The notes beneath the pieces are model-generated. The model did no database searches. It was given only the letters and a program-made list of their open reading frames with translations, and was not told the DNA's origin. DNA of 36,453 nt from Ferrithrix thermotolerans DSM 19514 (GTDB lineage Bacteria > Actinomycetota > Acidimicrobiia > Acidimicrobiales > Acidimicrobiaceae): assembly GCF_900128965.1 (NCBI RefSeq), contig NZ_FQUL01000023.1:1-36453 (forward strand), given 5' to 3'. The translations under genes were made by a program, and so were the position numbers. Positions 24,091 through 32,388 of the stretch are shown here, piece after piece. Each line of letters begins with the position of its first letter. The first letter of the stretch is position 1.

Positions 24091-25384
24091 GCAACGCTTC
24101 CTCGAGGCGTCTCCATGATTCAGCCGCCGTTACAGTGACCTTTACATCTTGACAAAAGACTTCTTCTATGCGGGGTATGATACTGAGGGCTCGGTCCAGA
24201 CGTAGATTTGTTCCTGGCCTATAGGCGCCAACCTCCACCAAGTCCTTCGAGGCGGCATAGGTAGCGAGGTGAGACCTCGCTTCACGTACCAGAGCCATCT
24301 GACTATCGCTTAGGATTGATGACTCCAGTCTCGATATCGACTCGAGAACCTCAACTGCGGGGAACTTTGCCATCTGAGCTCGCTCCCGAGACAAGGTGAT
24401 GTGCCCATCCAAGATTGACCTAGCTGCGTCTGCTACGGGGTCCATGAGGTCGTCTCCATCGACAAGGATCGAATACAAAGCAGTAATCGACCCAGACTCA
24501 TTACGTCCGGCACGCTCCAATAACCTGGCCATGAGCGAGTTGACTGAAGGTGGATAACCCCTTTGTGACGGAGGTTCACCGCTTGAGAGACCGACCTCGC
24601 GCTGCGCCATAGCCAGGCGAGTTAGAGAGTCCATAATCAGAAGTACATCGTTACCCAAATCCCTAAAGTACTCCGCTATTCGGGTGGCCACCAATGCAGC
24701 CCTAATCCTTAGAAGTGCCGGTTGATCCGATGTTGCGACAACCACCACCGCACTGGTCAGACCCATGGCACTCAAGTCGTTTTCGATAAACTCCCTAACC
24801 TCCCGTCCCCTCTCGCCAACGAGCGCCAGTACCTTTACATCGGCCTCTGTTCCTCTAATAATCATGGAGAGCAAGGAAGACTTTCCAACTCCGGCTCCGG
24901 CAAATATGCCCAACCTCTGCCCCTTCCCACATGGGACCATAGTGTCAAGTACGGAGGTCCCAAGAGAAAGCGCACTATCGATAAGAGGACGCGACATAGG
25001 CGGCGGTGCAAGCTGAGTAGCTATCACAAAGCTCTCAGCCTCTATCGGACCTCGACCGTCAAGAGGCACGCCTTCAGCATCTATAACCCTTCCAAGTAGA
25101 GCGGGACCTACAGCTAGCCTCGGCGGTCTTCGCATCGGCACCGCTACAGATCCAAAACGTACGCCTTCAAGATCTCCGTAAGGCATACAGATAAGTCGAC
25201 CATCTCTTATGGCCACAACTTCAGCAGAGACCTTTCGGTCATCGAGTTGAACATAAAGGCCCTCGCCGATAGCTGCATCAACACCCTCGACCTCTAGATG
25301 GAGCCCAACCATACGGCACACTCGACCGATCGGACGAGGACGAGCAGCATCGAGAATCATCTCTCTCCAGGGCCATGGAATCAC
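24068..25384 (-). CDS. fliI: flagellum-specific ATPase FliI
   Basis: The 438-residue protein has an N-terminal beta domain and the ATPase core. Walker A is at residues 163-170 (GAGVGKSS), followed by the LVGERGREVREFIENDL signature. The Walker B region reads NDVLLIMDSLTRLAMAQREVGL, followed by GYPPSVNSLMARLLERAGR. The C-terminal helical domain ends LEEALHGGQSGV. FliI forms a hexamer that unfolds and delivers substrates to the export gate, with FliH as regulator and FliJ as stalk, both encoded adjacent. The start is GTG at 25384, overlapping the fliH stop by 4 bp. Length is normal. Confidence 0.98.
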   Translation of the reverse strand: MIPWPWREMILDAARPRPIGRVCRMVGLHLEVEGVDAAIGEGLYVQLDDRKVSAEVVAIRDGRLICMPYGDLEGVRFGSVAVPMRRPPRLAVGPALLGRVIDAEGVPLDGRGPIEAESFVIATQLAPPPMSRPLIDSALSLGTSVLDTMVPCGKGQRLGIFAGAGVGKSSLLSMIIRGTEADVKVLALVGERGREVREFIENDLSAMGLTSAVVVVATSDQPALLRIRAALVATRIAEYFRDLGNDVLLIMDSLTRLAMAQREVGLSSGEPPSQRGYPPSVNSLMARLLERAGRNESGSITALYSILVDGDDLMDPVADAARSILDGHITLSRERAQMAKFPAVEVLESISRLESSILSDSQMALVREARSHLATYAASKDLVEVGAYRPGTNLRLDRALSIIPRIEEVFCQDVKVTVTAAESWRRLEEALHGGQSGV

Positions 25385-26067
25385 TCTCTAACTCCTCGCA
25401 GCTCATTTAGGACCTCTCGCACCCGAGCTATAGCGGTTCTAAGCTGTAAGTCCAAGGTGGTAGCCCCCTCCTCCACGACGGCACCAACAGGATCTACTGA
25501 GTCGTCTTCCACAACTTTTATATCGTGGTAACTGCCTCGTTGATATTGATCAATTATCTCCTTGACAAATAAAAACATCGAGGAATGAACCCTAACAACC
25601 AGTGTTCTTCCAGGTGGTATCTCCTTGAAGACATCCCTTAGGACTATCTCAAGCCTGCGCTGCTCAAGGTCAGGAGTCATGTGCATCACACTCTCGGCAA
25701 TTTCGAGGGCAAATTGCGCTATCTCACCCACTCTCTCCTCAAACCCATGTGCAACCAGACTCTCAAGTCGGGAGATAGCGCCGTTTAGCAGCAAAATCTT
25801 TTGGCTTAAACTCTCTTTTACCTGAGCCATCTCGGCTTGTGCTTGCGTCTCTCCTTGTCTTACACCGTCTTCGTAGCCGTTCTGATAGGCCCGCTTAAGA
25901 CGGTCTTCCATAAGCTCCTCGACCGTCTTTGGGGTCACATCCCTTGACATATCTGCTACGAGTCTCTCCACCGGCAAAAGCTCAAGCCGCACCGGCTCAG
26001 CAGAGCTCACCTGAGACTGGTGGCCTTCTAGTTCGCCAAAAACCGCCTCAACCCACGACTTTATCAT
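25381..26067 (-). CDS. fliH: flagellar assembly protein FliH
   Basis: The 228-residue protein fits FliH by its place between fliG and fliI and by its plan. It has a variable N-terminus, a helical rod with a YQNGYEDGVRQGETQAQAEMAQVKESL segment (small residues at i+4 spacing), and a C-terminal V/A-ATPase E-subunit-like domain: RVGEIAQFALEIAESVMHMTP, ILRDVFKEIPPG (observed as IVLRDVFKEIPPG), LVVRVHSSMF and VEDDSVDPVGAVVEEGATTLDLQL. The DPVGAVVEEGATTLD motif is characteristic. FliH regulates FliI and docks it to FliN. It shares one base with the fliG stop (TGATG) and ends in a 4-bp overlap with fliI. Confidence 0.93.
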   Translation of the reverse strand: MIKSWVEAVFGELEGHQSQVSSAEPVRLELLPVERLVADMSRDVTPKTVEELMEDRLKRAYQNGYEDGVRQGETQAQAEMAQVKESLSQKILLLNGAISRLESLVAHGFEERVGEIAQFALEIAESVMHMTPDLEQRRLEIVLRDVFKEIPPGRTLVVRVHSSMFLFVKEIIDQYQRGSYHDIKVVEDDSVDPVGAVVEEGATTLDLQLRTAIARVREVLNELRGVRE

Positions 26068-27074
26068 CAGTTCACCATCTCCTCGCTGGAGCGAGACAGC
26101 GTAATTTCACCGGATGCTTCCAGCTCTCTAACGACACGCACAACAGCCGCTTGAGCTGCTTCAACGGTGGACAGACGCACTGGCCCTAGAGTCTCAATCT
26201 CATCGACAAGGTCCTCCGCCGCTCGTTCTGAGAGGTTGCGCAGCACCACATCTCTCTCTTGTTCAGACACACCCTTTAGAGCCACAGCAAGATCCTTTGG
26301 AGCAATCTGTCTGAGTACCCTTTGAAGAGTTCGGTCATCAAGAGAGAGAACGTCTTCGAAGACGAACATCTGGCTACGGACCCTATCAGCCAACTCAGGA
26401 TCGACGACGTCGAGGTCAGAAAGAATACGTTTTTCTGTGCCTTGATCGACGTTGTTGAGTATCTCGACGAGCGACTGCAGGCCTGAGCGAGCCGCAGTCG
26501 GGCCAGCCTTCGACACGCCTGCCAGCTTGCGTTGCAATATCTGTGCTGTAGTCTCGATCACAACAGGATCAACCCGCTCTAGCATCGCAATCCTTCTAGC
26601 GATCTGAGCCCTCATCTCCTCTGGAAGAGCAGCCACGATCTCTGCAGATGTGTCCGACGCCAAGTACGATAGGATCACTGCTACTGTCTGAGGATGTTCA
26701 TCTTGAAGAAAAGAAGCGACCTGATAAGGTTCGACATGTGAAAGAAATCCAAGAGGATTTCCGCTGCTTCCTCCGGCAAACTGTTCAAGTATCTCATCGG
26801 CCTCTTTGGGAGAGAGCCTGGCAGCAAGTATCTCTCTAGCAGCATCGACCCCGCCTTGACCCACGCTCTGGACCGCTACTACAGAGTCGACAAACTCCCC
26901 CATAATCTCGGAGATCTGCTCTTTGTCCAAGTTCGGAAGATTGGCGATCTCCAAGGTCAAAGCAACCGCCTCGGTCTCCGTCATAGCTCTAAGTACCCTC
27001 GCTGCGAGGTCTTTGCCGAGCTGTACAAGGACTGCGGCGGCCTTCTGAGGACCCGTTAGCTCCTGCTTTTTCAT
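26067..27074 (-). CDS. fliG: flagellar motor switch protein FliG
   Basis: The 335-residue protein shows all three FliG domains. The N-terminal one starts LTGPQKAAAVLVQLGKDLAARVLRAMTETEAVAL and binds FliF. The middle one contains HVEPYQVASFLQDEHPQTVAVILSYLASDTSAEIVAALPEEMRAQIARRIAMLERVDP, including the EHPQT motif. The C-terminal torque domain reads FEDVLSLDDRTLQRVLRQIAPKDLAVALKGVSEQERDVVLRNLSERAAEDL. The charged residues of the torque helix are present. FliG bridges the MS ring and C ring and receives force from MotA. It overlaps fliF by 4 bp (ATGA) and fliH by 1 bp. Confidence 0.98.
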   Translation of the reverse strand: MKKQELTGPQKAAAVLVQLGKDLAARVLRAMTETEAVALTLEIANLPNLDKEQISEIMGEFVDSVVAVQSVGQGGVDAAREILAARLSPKEADEILEQFAGGSSGNPLGFLSHVEPYQVASFLQDEHPQTVAVILSYLASDTSAEIVAALPEEMRAQIARRIAMLERVDPVVIETTAQILQRKLAGVSKAGPTAARSGLQSLVEILNNVDQGTEKRILSDLDVVDPELADRVRSQMFVFEDVLSLDDRTLQRVLRQIAPKDLAVALKGVSEQERDVVLRNLSERAAEDLVDEIETLGPVRLSTVEAAQAAVVRVVRELEASGEITLSRSSEEMVN

Positions 27075-28618
27075 CTGGACCTCGTGTTCATCCAGATTCG
27101 AAGCAGCTTTGCAACATCTTCGGGCTGTTGATCTATGAAGTCGAAGACTTCTTCGGCTATGAACTGTTCGTTTTTGGGCATCGATATCGCAGGAACGCTC
27201 GGTGCAGCGTTTAGCGCAGCAAGATTGAGGGGTTCTGTGTCAATCTCTCTCATAAAAAGATCCTCTCGCTCCTCCCCACTCGAAGACCGAAGTAGCAGAA
27301 AGATGACCACGAGAATTGCGATAGCAAGGGCGATCGTCTTTGCAAGCGATAGAAGAGATGGAAGCTGTGAAACACCCCCTGCTGTCGATGAAAGAGCTTG
27401 ATTTTGAGTAGCAAAGGGCATCTTTACCACCGAGATCGTATCTCCTCTGGCAGCAACAAGTCCTGCTGCGGCGCTCACTAACGACTTTATCGATGCCACT
27501 GAGACCCCCTTGACCTTCGAGTCCACAAGAACCGCCACAGATAGTCTCTGTATCTGCCCCGGTGCCTGCTTAACCGTCTGGTTGACCTGACCGATCGCAT
27601 AGGAGTTTTGCGTCTGCGTCTGTGTATAGTTTGAGTTTTGGTTTCCTCCGGTGACCGGCTGTGTAATAGTACCAAGGACTCCTCCCGGAGCAGTTCCCGT
27701 GCCTGTATAGGTCTGCTTCGTAGTAGAACTCTGCGTAGGAGCAGTAACGGGAGTTCCTTTAGGAGTCGTCTGTATAGTCTGAGAGTTGGTCGTGGTCTGA
27801 TTGAAGTTCAGCTGCGCCGCTACCTTCACCGCCACGTGATTGGGTCCAAGAACATTTTGCAACATGGAAGTAAGCGACGCCCCCAGTTGGGTATCGAACT
27901 GCGTTGTAGCATCGGAGTTGGTAGATGCGGTGTTGTTAAATCCCGGAGCGGCCAAGACGTCACCGTACTGATCGACAACAGTTACGTCCGAGGCAGACAT
28001 ATTAGGTATGGAACTTGCTACCAAGTGCACTATAGCCTGGGTCTGGGTTGGGGAAAGGCTTACCCCGGAGGCCAGTGTCACTAGCACAGAAGCCGAGGGG
28101 TTCTGGTTTTGAGAGATGGCGAAGACGTCTGTAGGTGGAAGGGCCAGATTCACCTGAGCCGAGGTCACACCCTGGATCGCCTCTATAGTGGTCGCCAACT
28201 CCCCTTGCAAGGCTTGTTGATACTCCGCCTGTTGGGTAATTTGAGAGGAGGTGATGCCAACCTTGTCAAGCAAGGACAGTCCCACCGTAGAGTTCTGAGG
28301 GAGTCCGGCCTGTGCCATGTCTATTCGCTCCTGATACACCTGGCTTTGCGGAACCATAATTGTCGACCCGCCGTTTTCAAGCTGATAGGGAACGTTCGCT
28401 GCCGTCAGCTTCTGCGTGATAGACGCCGCATCAGAGGCCGATAGGTTGGTAAACAGGGGAGCATAGCTTGGTGTGGAGGTTACACGCATGAGAAATATTG
28501 ATCCCACCACAACGGCCGCAACTCCAATAAGAGTTAAAACCTTTTGTCCCGAGGTGAACCCTGAGAGAAACTTGCTAACTGATCTTTGGATATCTACGAC
28601 AGACTTAGATAGAGCCAT
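27071..28618 (-). CDS. fliF: flagellar MS-ring protein FliF
   Basis: The 515-residue protein has two membrane helices (about 24-46 and 424-444) flanking a large periplasm-side domain with YscJ-like ring-building motifs. These include FTNLSASDAASITQKLTAANVPYQLENGGSTIMVP, GVTSAQVNLALPP and SASVLVTLASGVSLSPTQTQAIVHLVASSIPNM. The middle is Thr/Gln/Gly-rich. The cytoplasmic tail ends with the FliG-binding helix DQQPEDVAKLLRIWMNTRSR. FliF is the first ring assembled. The ATG has AAGGAG 6 nt upstream. It follows fliE by 34 bp and overlaps fliG by 4 bp. Confidence 0.98.
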   Translation of the reverse strand: MALSKSVVDIQRSVSKFLSGFTSGQKVLTLIGVAAVVVGSIFLMRVTSTPSYAPLFTNLSASDAASITQKLTAANVPYQLENGGSTIMVPQSQVYQERIDMAQAGLPQNSTVGLSLLDKVGITSSQITQQAEYQQALQGELATTIEAIQGVTSAQVNLALPPTDVFAISQNQNPSASVLVTLASGVSLSPTQTQAIVHLVASSIPNMSASDVTVVDQYGDVLAAPGFNNTASTNSDATTQFDTQLGASLTSMLQNVLGPNHVAVKVAAQLNFNQTTTNSQTIQTTPKGTPVTAPTQSSTTKQTYTGTGTAPGGVLGTITQPVTGGNQNSNYTQTQTQNSYAIGQVNQTVKQAPGQIQRLSVAVLVDSKVKGVSVASIKSLVSAAAGLVAARGDTISVVKMPFATQNQALSSTAGGVSQLPSLLSLAKTIALAIAILVVIFLLLRSSSGEEREDLFMREIDTEPLNLAALNAAPSVPAISMPKNEQFIAEEVFDFIDQQPEDVAKLLRIWMNTRSR

Positions 28619-28652
28619 ATTTCTCCTTATCGAAAATAGCTACGGAGGCTGG

Positions 28653-28985
28653 CTAAAAAGGCGTCGCCATCACTTGGTTGAGTGCAGAGGTAACTGCGTT
28701 TCTAAGCGAGACAGCTAACTCAGTCTCAAGCGTTGCTTGGGTCGCTGCAATGGTTGCGGAGGTAACATTTCCGCCTCCGGCAGCTACCTGAACAGCCTGG
28801 CTCTGTGCGTTTACTTGAGAGGTCTGCATCTGATCCACAGCCTGTGCCAAGATACTTCCGAATGAGCTCTGTGGCGACGGCTGTGTCGCTGCACTCTGTG
28901 CGGCCGGAGTCTGCGTCGACAGAGCTTGGGCGATGCTCGACACTCCTGATATAGATGAACTTATCGGGGGTATAGCAGGAATCAC
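28653..28985 (-). CDS. fliE: flagellar rod/MS-ring junction protein FliE
   Basis: The 110-residue protein has a Ser/Gln-rich N-terminus and the FliE core: FGSILAQAVDQMQTSQVNAQSQAVQVAAGGG, then ATIAATQATLETELAVSLRNAVTSALNQVM. FliE joins the MS ring to the rod. I chose the GTG at 28985, which follows the flgC stop by one base and has TTGGAG 6 nt upstream. A TTG at 28997 overlapping flgC is open but has no ribosome binding site. The flgB-flgC-fliE-fliF order is standard. Confidence 0.93.
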   Translation of the reverse strand: MIPAIPPISSSISGVSSIAQALSTQTPAAQSAATQPSPQSSFGSILAQAVDQMQTSQVNAQSQAVQVAAGGGNVTSATIAATQATLETELAVSLRNAVTSALNQVMATPF

Positions 28986-28986
28986 C

Positions 28987-29424
28987 TTAGGCTCCAATCT
29001 GTAGAGCTGACATATACGCCGCCTTGGCGTGATTTATAACCGAAACGTTCGCTTGATAAGAAGCCTGTGCTGTGACTAGGTTTCCGAGTTCTTCAGCCAG
29101 ATTTACGCCAGCTTGACGAACATAACCTTGGGCGTTCGCTAAGGGATTTTGGGGATCGTACACCAAGATCCCGTTCTTTGAGTAGGTAGTCACCCCGACC
29201 GCAGCTACTCCCTGACCCAAAGCGTAGTCGGTTGTGTTTGGAGATACCAGTGATCCCGGAATCTCTGAAATAGGTGCCACCACTATCTCTTGTGGTTGAT
29301 ATACCTGCTGATTGGGAGACACCTGATCGTTCATGTTAGCGACATTGGATGCGGTTGCATCTAGCCACGTCTGATCGACGTTAACTCCGGTGCCGGCTAT
29401 GGATATGCTCGGGAACAGTGACAT
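28987..29424 (-). CDS. flgC: flagellar proximal rod protein FlgC
   Basis: The 145-residue protein has the rod signature near the N-terminus (ISIAGTGVNVDQTWLDATASNVANMNDQV, in which the usual ANxxT asparagine is kept). It continues with a beta region (QQVYQPQEIVVAPISEIPG, TYSKNGILVYDPQNPLANAQGYV) and ends with the conserved helix GVNLAEELGNLVTAQASYQANVSVINHAKAAYMSALQIG. The PLANAQGYV motif is typical of FlgC. The ATG shares one base with the flgB stop (TAATG) and has GGAGG in the flgB end. Length is normal. Confidence 0.96.
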   Translation of the reverse strand: MSLFPSISIAGTGVNVDQTWLDATASNVANMNDQVSPNQQVYQPQEIVVAPISEIPGSLVSPNTTDYALGQGVAAVGVTTYSKNGILVYDPQNPLANAQGYVRQAGVNLAEELGNLVTAQASYQANVSVINHAKAAYMSALQIGA

Positions 29425-29771
29425 TAGAACTGACCTCCCATTGACCCAGAGAGAAGTTTGAACTGATCTTCGATCAGATTGACATCAGACTGATAACCCA
29501 AAGATGCCTGCTCCATCTTTACCAGCTCGGAGGACAAAGAGACGTTGTTTCCGTTGATACCCGGCGGGTTAGTCGAAGGTGACAAAGTTACAGCTGCCGT
29601 CGCTGAGGGTTGGCTGGAGTTAAGTGCATTTGCCAAAGACTGTTCAAAGCTCACATCTGTGGCCGTGAAGTTTGGAGTGTTGTTGTTGGCAACGTTGTTT
29701 GCCACAACACTTTGCTCGACACCAAGACCGCTCAAAGCGTAAGATAAGGTGGACACAGCTAAGTTGGACAT
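29424..29771 (-). CDS. flgB: flagellar proximal rod protein FlgB
   Basis: The 115-residue protein has STLSYALSGLGVEQSVVANNVANNNTPNFTATDVSFEQSL, a FlgB N-terminus, and ends with VSLSSELVKMEQASLGYQSDVNLIEDQFKLLSGSMG. I chose the ATG at 29771, with GAGGA 5 nt upstream, over an ATG 75 bp further up that adds 25 residues unlike any rod protein. It is the first gene of the rod/hook unit. Confidence 0.94.
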   Translation of the reverse strand: MSNLAVSTLSYALSGLGVEQSVVANNVANNNTPNFTATDVSFEQSLANALNSSQPSATAAVTLSPSTNPPGINGNNVSLSSELVKMEQASLGYQSDVNLIEDQFKLLSGSMGGQF

Positions 29772-30426
29772 ACATTCCTCTCGAATGAAAGACCTAAACA
29801 CATATGGCCCTCTCCCTGGCCAGTCATTCGAGCTATCCATGCTCAAAAGGTTCTTCGACTCTCCCTAGTACAACCTTGAGAAATTATTTAGAGCAAGCGT
29901 TGTCGATCTCAAATCTCATAAGTCTTCGGTCTTGTTTATGACTACAGCGCCGCAACGGAAGATGCTGACAGCGCTATAGGTCGCCATATATGGATAGTCA
30001 TCCAAGTAGATCTCGCCGTTTCTAAATAAAGAGTTCTCACTCTGGTTACGGACAATCGAAAGGAATCCACCCTTTGGAACAGAAGGCCGGTCGGTGTCAT
30101 AGATTCAAGAGCTTGCACTCTATCCCTTGTTTCCGATAAACCAAAAGATCATCTTCTCCCCAACGTTCATTCGATTCCCGCAAAGATTAGGCAATCTGCA
30201 GTGTCTACAACGACCCCTGGTACCTTGAATGAGCATGCCGATAAGAGCCCTCCTCAAATTAGGCTACGCCCAATAGACATGTCACTGCTTTTAGTCAACT
30301 ACTTGGAAACTACAACCTTCATCTAAAATGGAACTCTCGTCATCCTCGCAATTGAGTTCCAATGAGAGAAGAACTTACATAAGTCGATATCGTGACTACC
30401 TGATCTACACCTAAGTAAGGAGAGTT
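29772..30426. other. 655-bp intergenic region between flgB and the divergent MFS gene
   Basis: I see no gene in it. It holds the candidate flgB promoter near its left end and the leader of the MFS gene at its right end (AAGGAG directly before the GTG start). The middle is featureless except for a GCCGATAA on the plus strand at 30237-30244, which lacks a matching -35. A degraded gene is possible but I cannot recognise one. Confidence 0.5.
29883..29912 (-). promoter_or_regulatory. candidate sigma-70-type promoter for the flgB unit
   Basis: On the minus strand TTGAGA (29907-29912) is followed after 18 bp by AATAAT (29883-29888), about 112 nt above flgB. The -35 matches four of six bases and the -10 five of six. 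No sigma-28-type element is seen here. It is the best candidate in the leader. Confidence 0.35.
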
Positions 30427-31617
30427 GTGCCCGAAGAGAGTGTTTCACTCAAAAAGTCAACCATCTACCTAATGGCCTTTGCATGTGGAGCCATAGTAGC
30501 CAACCTCTACTACGCCCAGCCACTTCTTGTTACCATATCGAGATCCCTGCACCGCACCGCATCTTCAACGTCACTAGTAGTCGCAATCACGCAGGGCGGA
30601 TATGCTCTTGGACTATTTTTTATCGTTCCACTAGGCGATATCTTGAACCGAAAAAGACTGATCTCTGGAACTTTAATATTTACAGCCGCCGCCCTGACCT
30701 TAGTAGCTTTATCAAGGTCCATCGATGTTTTTATGGTTGGATCGTTTTTAGTGGGCATCTCCGCAGTAGTTGCTCAGGTAATCGTTCCCTACGCATCCCT
30801 CCTTGCGCCACCACAGCAAAGGGGCAAGGTAGTTGGTATCGTTATGAGTGGACTCCTCCTTGGCATACTTCTCGCTAGAACCTTATCAGGAGTCATGGCA
30901 CAGCTATTTGGATGGCAAAGCGTCTATATAGTCGCTGCAACGGTAACGGTCGTATTAGCCATTACGCTCTATAGGTTCTTGCCGGAATCTAAGGTACGTT
31001 CAAATCTTAGCTATCCAGAGCTTATAAAGTCATTGTTTAGCTACATGAAAACCGAGCGACAACTACAAATCCGATCAATCTATGGCTTCTTGGGATTCGG
31101 AATGTTTTCAGTCTTTTGGGCATCTGCGTCACTTTTTCTCTCAAGACCGCCTTACTCTTACAACAACGCAGTAATCGGCCTCTTCGGCCTCGTCGGCGTT
31201 GCAGGAGCGCTCGCTGCAAACATCGCCGGAAAGCAGTCAGACAAAGGGCGTTCCAGGAGCGCCACCTTGTACTTCGTTCTCGCATGCCTGGTCGCCTACC
31301 TTGCCCTTACCTTAGACCCCTATAGCCTTCCCGTCTTATTGGCCGGTACCGTACTTTTAGACCTTGGTGTGCAAGGAACGCACATTACAAATCAAGCCAT
31401 CGTCTTCTCTTTGCATCCAGAGGCTCGAAGCAGACTTTCTTCTGCGTATATGACCTCTTATTTCATAGGGGGATCCCTCTCCTCCGCTGCGTCTTCCGTC
31501 GCGTTCGCCTACGGAGGATGGAGGTACGTCGGCTCACTTGGCGCAATCTTGGCACTAGCTTCGCTGTTGTTGTGGAGTCTTGAAAGACCAAAACGCTCCA
31601 CTACAGTCTCGCTTTGA
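30427..31617 (+). CDS. MFS transporter
   Basis: The 396-residue protein has about 12 membrane helices. It starts with IYLMAFACGAIVANLYYAQPLL, a pattern common in the YnfM/NepI-like branch of drug-proton antiporters. The MFS motif A between helices 2 and 3 appears as PLGDILNRKRL. The second half starts after the charged loop (about 195-215, YPELIKSLFSYMKTERQLQIRS). The start is GTG with AAGGAG 5-6 nt upstream. It stands alone, divergent from flgB and convergent with the fliS side. Substrate unknown; efflux of small molecules is likely. Nothing ties it to motility. Confidence 0.88.
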   Translation: MPEESVSLKKSTIYLMAFACGAIVANLYYAQPLLVTISRSLHRTASSTSLVVAITQGGYALGLFFIVPLGDILNRKRLISGTLIFTAAALTLVALSRSIDVFMVGSFLVGISAVVAQVIVPYASLLAPPQQRGKVVGIVMSGLLLGILLARTLSGVMAQLFGWQSVYIVAATVTVVLAITLYRFLPESKVRSNLSYPELIKSLFSYMKTERQLQIRSIYGFLGFGMFSVFWASASLFLSRPPYSYNNAVIGLFGLVGVAGALAANIAGKQSDKGRSRSATLYFVLACLVAYLALTLDPYSLPVLLAGTVLLDLGVQGTHITNQAIVFSLHPEARSRLSSAYMTSYFIGGSLSSAASSVAFAYGGWRYVGSLGAILALASLLLWSLERPKRSTTVSL

Positions 31618-31689
31618 ACGTAAACGCAAATTCACTCGCAAAGCCAGAAGGATTCGTAGTTTCATCAGAACGCTCCGCAACAACGACCC

Positions 31690-31989
31690 TTAGGCCTTCA
31701 CATCAACTAAAACGACCCTTCCATCTGGAGATCGCTGCTTAGACTGTTCAAGCACCTGACGACACACCGCCATCTTCTCTCGCAAGGCGACAGAGAGTTC
31801 CGCTGTCCGATTCATAAGATCCTCAGCATAAGAGCGTAGAGACGTGGGCATCTGAGTATTGGGCGCCGGTACGTCAAATGGGCCTGGCCATACCCTCTTA
31901 CCCTCTATCGCATCTTGAACCTGTTCAAGATGTTTGTCGTAGGTCTGCAAAAGCTCAAGCCACTCCACTTGCCGCAGCTTCTTCAGCAT
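31690..31989 (-). CDS. small helical protein downstream of fliS, FliT/FlgN-like candidate
   Basis: The 99-residue protein is mostly helical and charged, with WLELLQTYDKHLEQVQDAIEG at the start and YAEDLMNRTAELSVALREKMAVCRQVLEQSKQR in the second half. A Pro-rich middle (WPGPFDVPAPNTQMPTSL) joins them. FliT-type chaperones of FliD are small helical proteins that often follow fliS. The sequence does not show a clear FliT motif, so the call rests on position and shape. It overlaps fliS by 35 bp from the ATG at 31989; a GTG at 31968 would reduce the overlap. Confidence 0.55.
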   Translation of the reverse strand: MLKKLRQVEWLELLQTYDKHLEQVQDAIEGKRVWPGPFDVPAPNTQMPTSLRSYAEDLMNRTAELSVALREKMAVCRQVLEQSKQRSPDGRVVLVDVKA

Positions 31990-32359
31990 CTAGAGCCTTA
32001 TCCGCCTGGGCCCAAGCTTCACCTAGAGGTCTAAGGACGTTTTCTGCCTCCCTGAGGTATTTGATGTCCTTGTAAAGATTGGCTTGGATCAGTTGAGAGA
32101 GCGCGTAACCATAGAGTTCTTTTAGATTCCTTGCTCCGTCCCAAAGGTCCAGCCTCAATGAGCTCATGACCAGGTGTAATATGTCTTGGGCATGCCTGAG
32201 CGCCTCATGTATGCCATAGAGGTCCCTAACCCTAAAGGCCATTTCGGCTCTATCAAGATCGACAATAAGGTTGTCATATAACATTATGAACTGCTTACGA
32301 GGCGAGGAAGACAAGACGGAGTCCTCCTTATAGATGCGCCTCACCTTTGCCTGATGCAT
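31955..32359 (-). CDS. fliS: flagellin export chaperone FliS
   Basis: The 134-residue protein has the FliS pattern: VLSSSPRKQFIMLYDNLIVDLDRAEMAFRVRD with the LYDNL core, then HAQDILHLVMSSLRLDLWDGARNLKELYGYALSQLIQANLYKDIKYLREAENVLRPLGEAWAQA. It binds the C-terminal helix of flagellin and brings it to FlhA. The ATG at 32359 has GAAAGGA upstream. It lies 29 bp downstream of fliD, the usual arrangement. The C-terminal tail is Ala/Glu-rich. Confidence 0.95.
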   Translation of the reverse strand: MHQAKVRRIYKEDSVLSSSPRKQFIMLYDNLIVDLDRAEMAFRVRDLYGIHEALRHAQDILHLVMSSLRLDLWDGARNLKELYGYALSQLIQANLYKDIKYLREAENVLRPLGEAWAQADKALDAEEAAASGVA

Positions 32360-32388
32360 CTGATCCTTTCCATCTAATAAGCACTGAA

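Noticed and set aside
29772-29846. 25-residue N-terminal extension of FlgB
   Set aside because: FlgB proteins start at the SNLAVSTLSYALSGL-like segment, and the internal ATG has a GAGGA site 5 nt upstream.
30237-30244. Perfect GCCGATAA (sigma-28 -10) on the plus strand upstream of the MFS gene
   Set aside because: The four bases at the -35 position (15 bp upstream) read TGGT, matching only one of TAAA. One such octamer is expected by chance in a window this size, and it is 183 bp from the gene.
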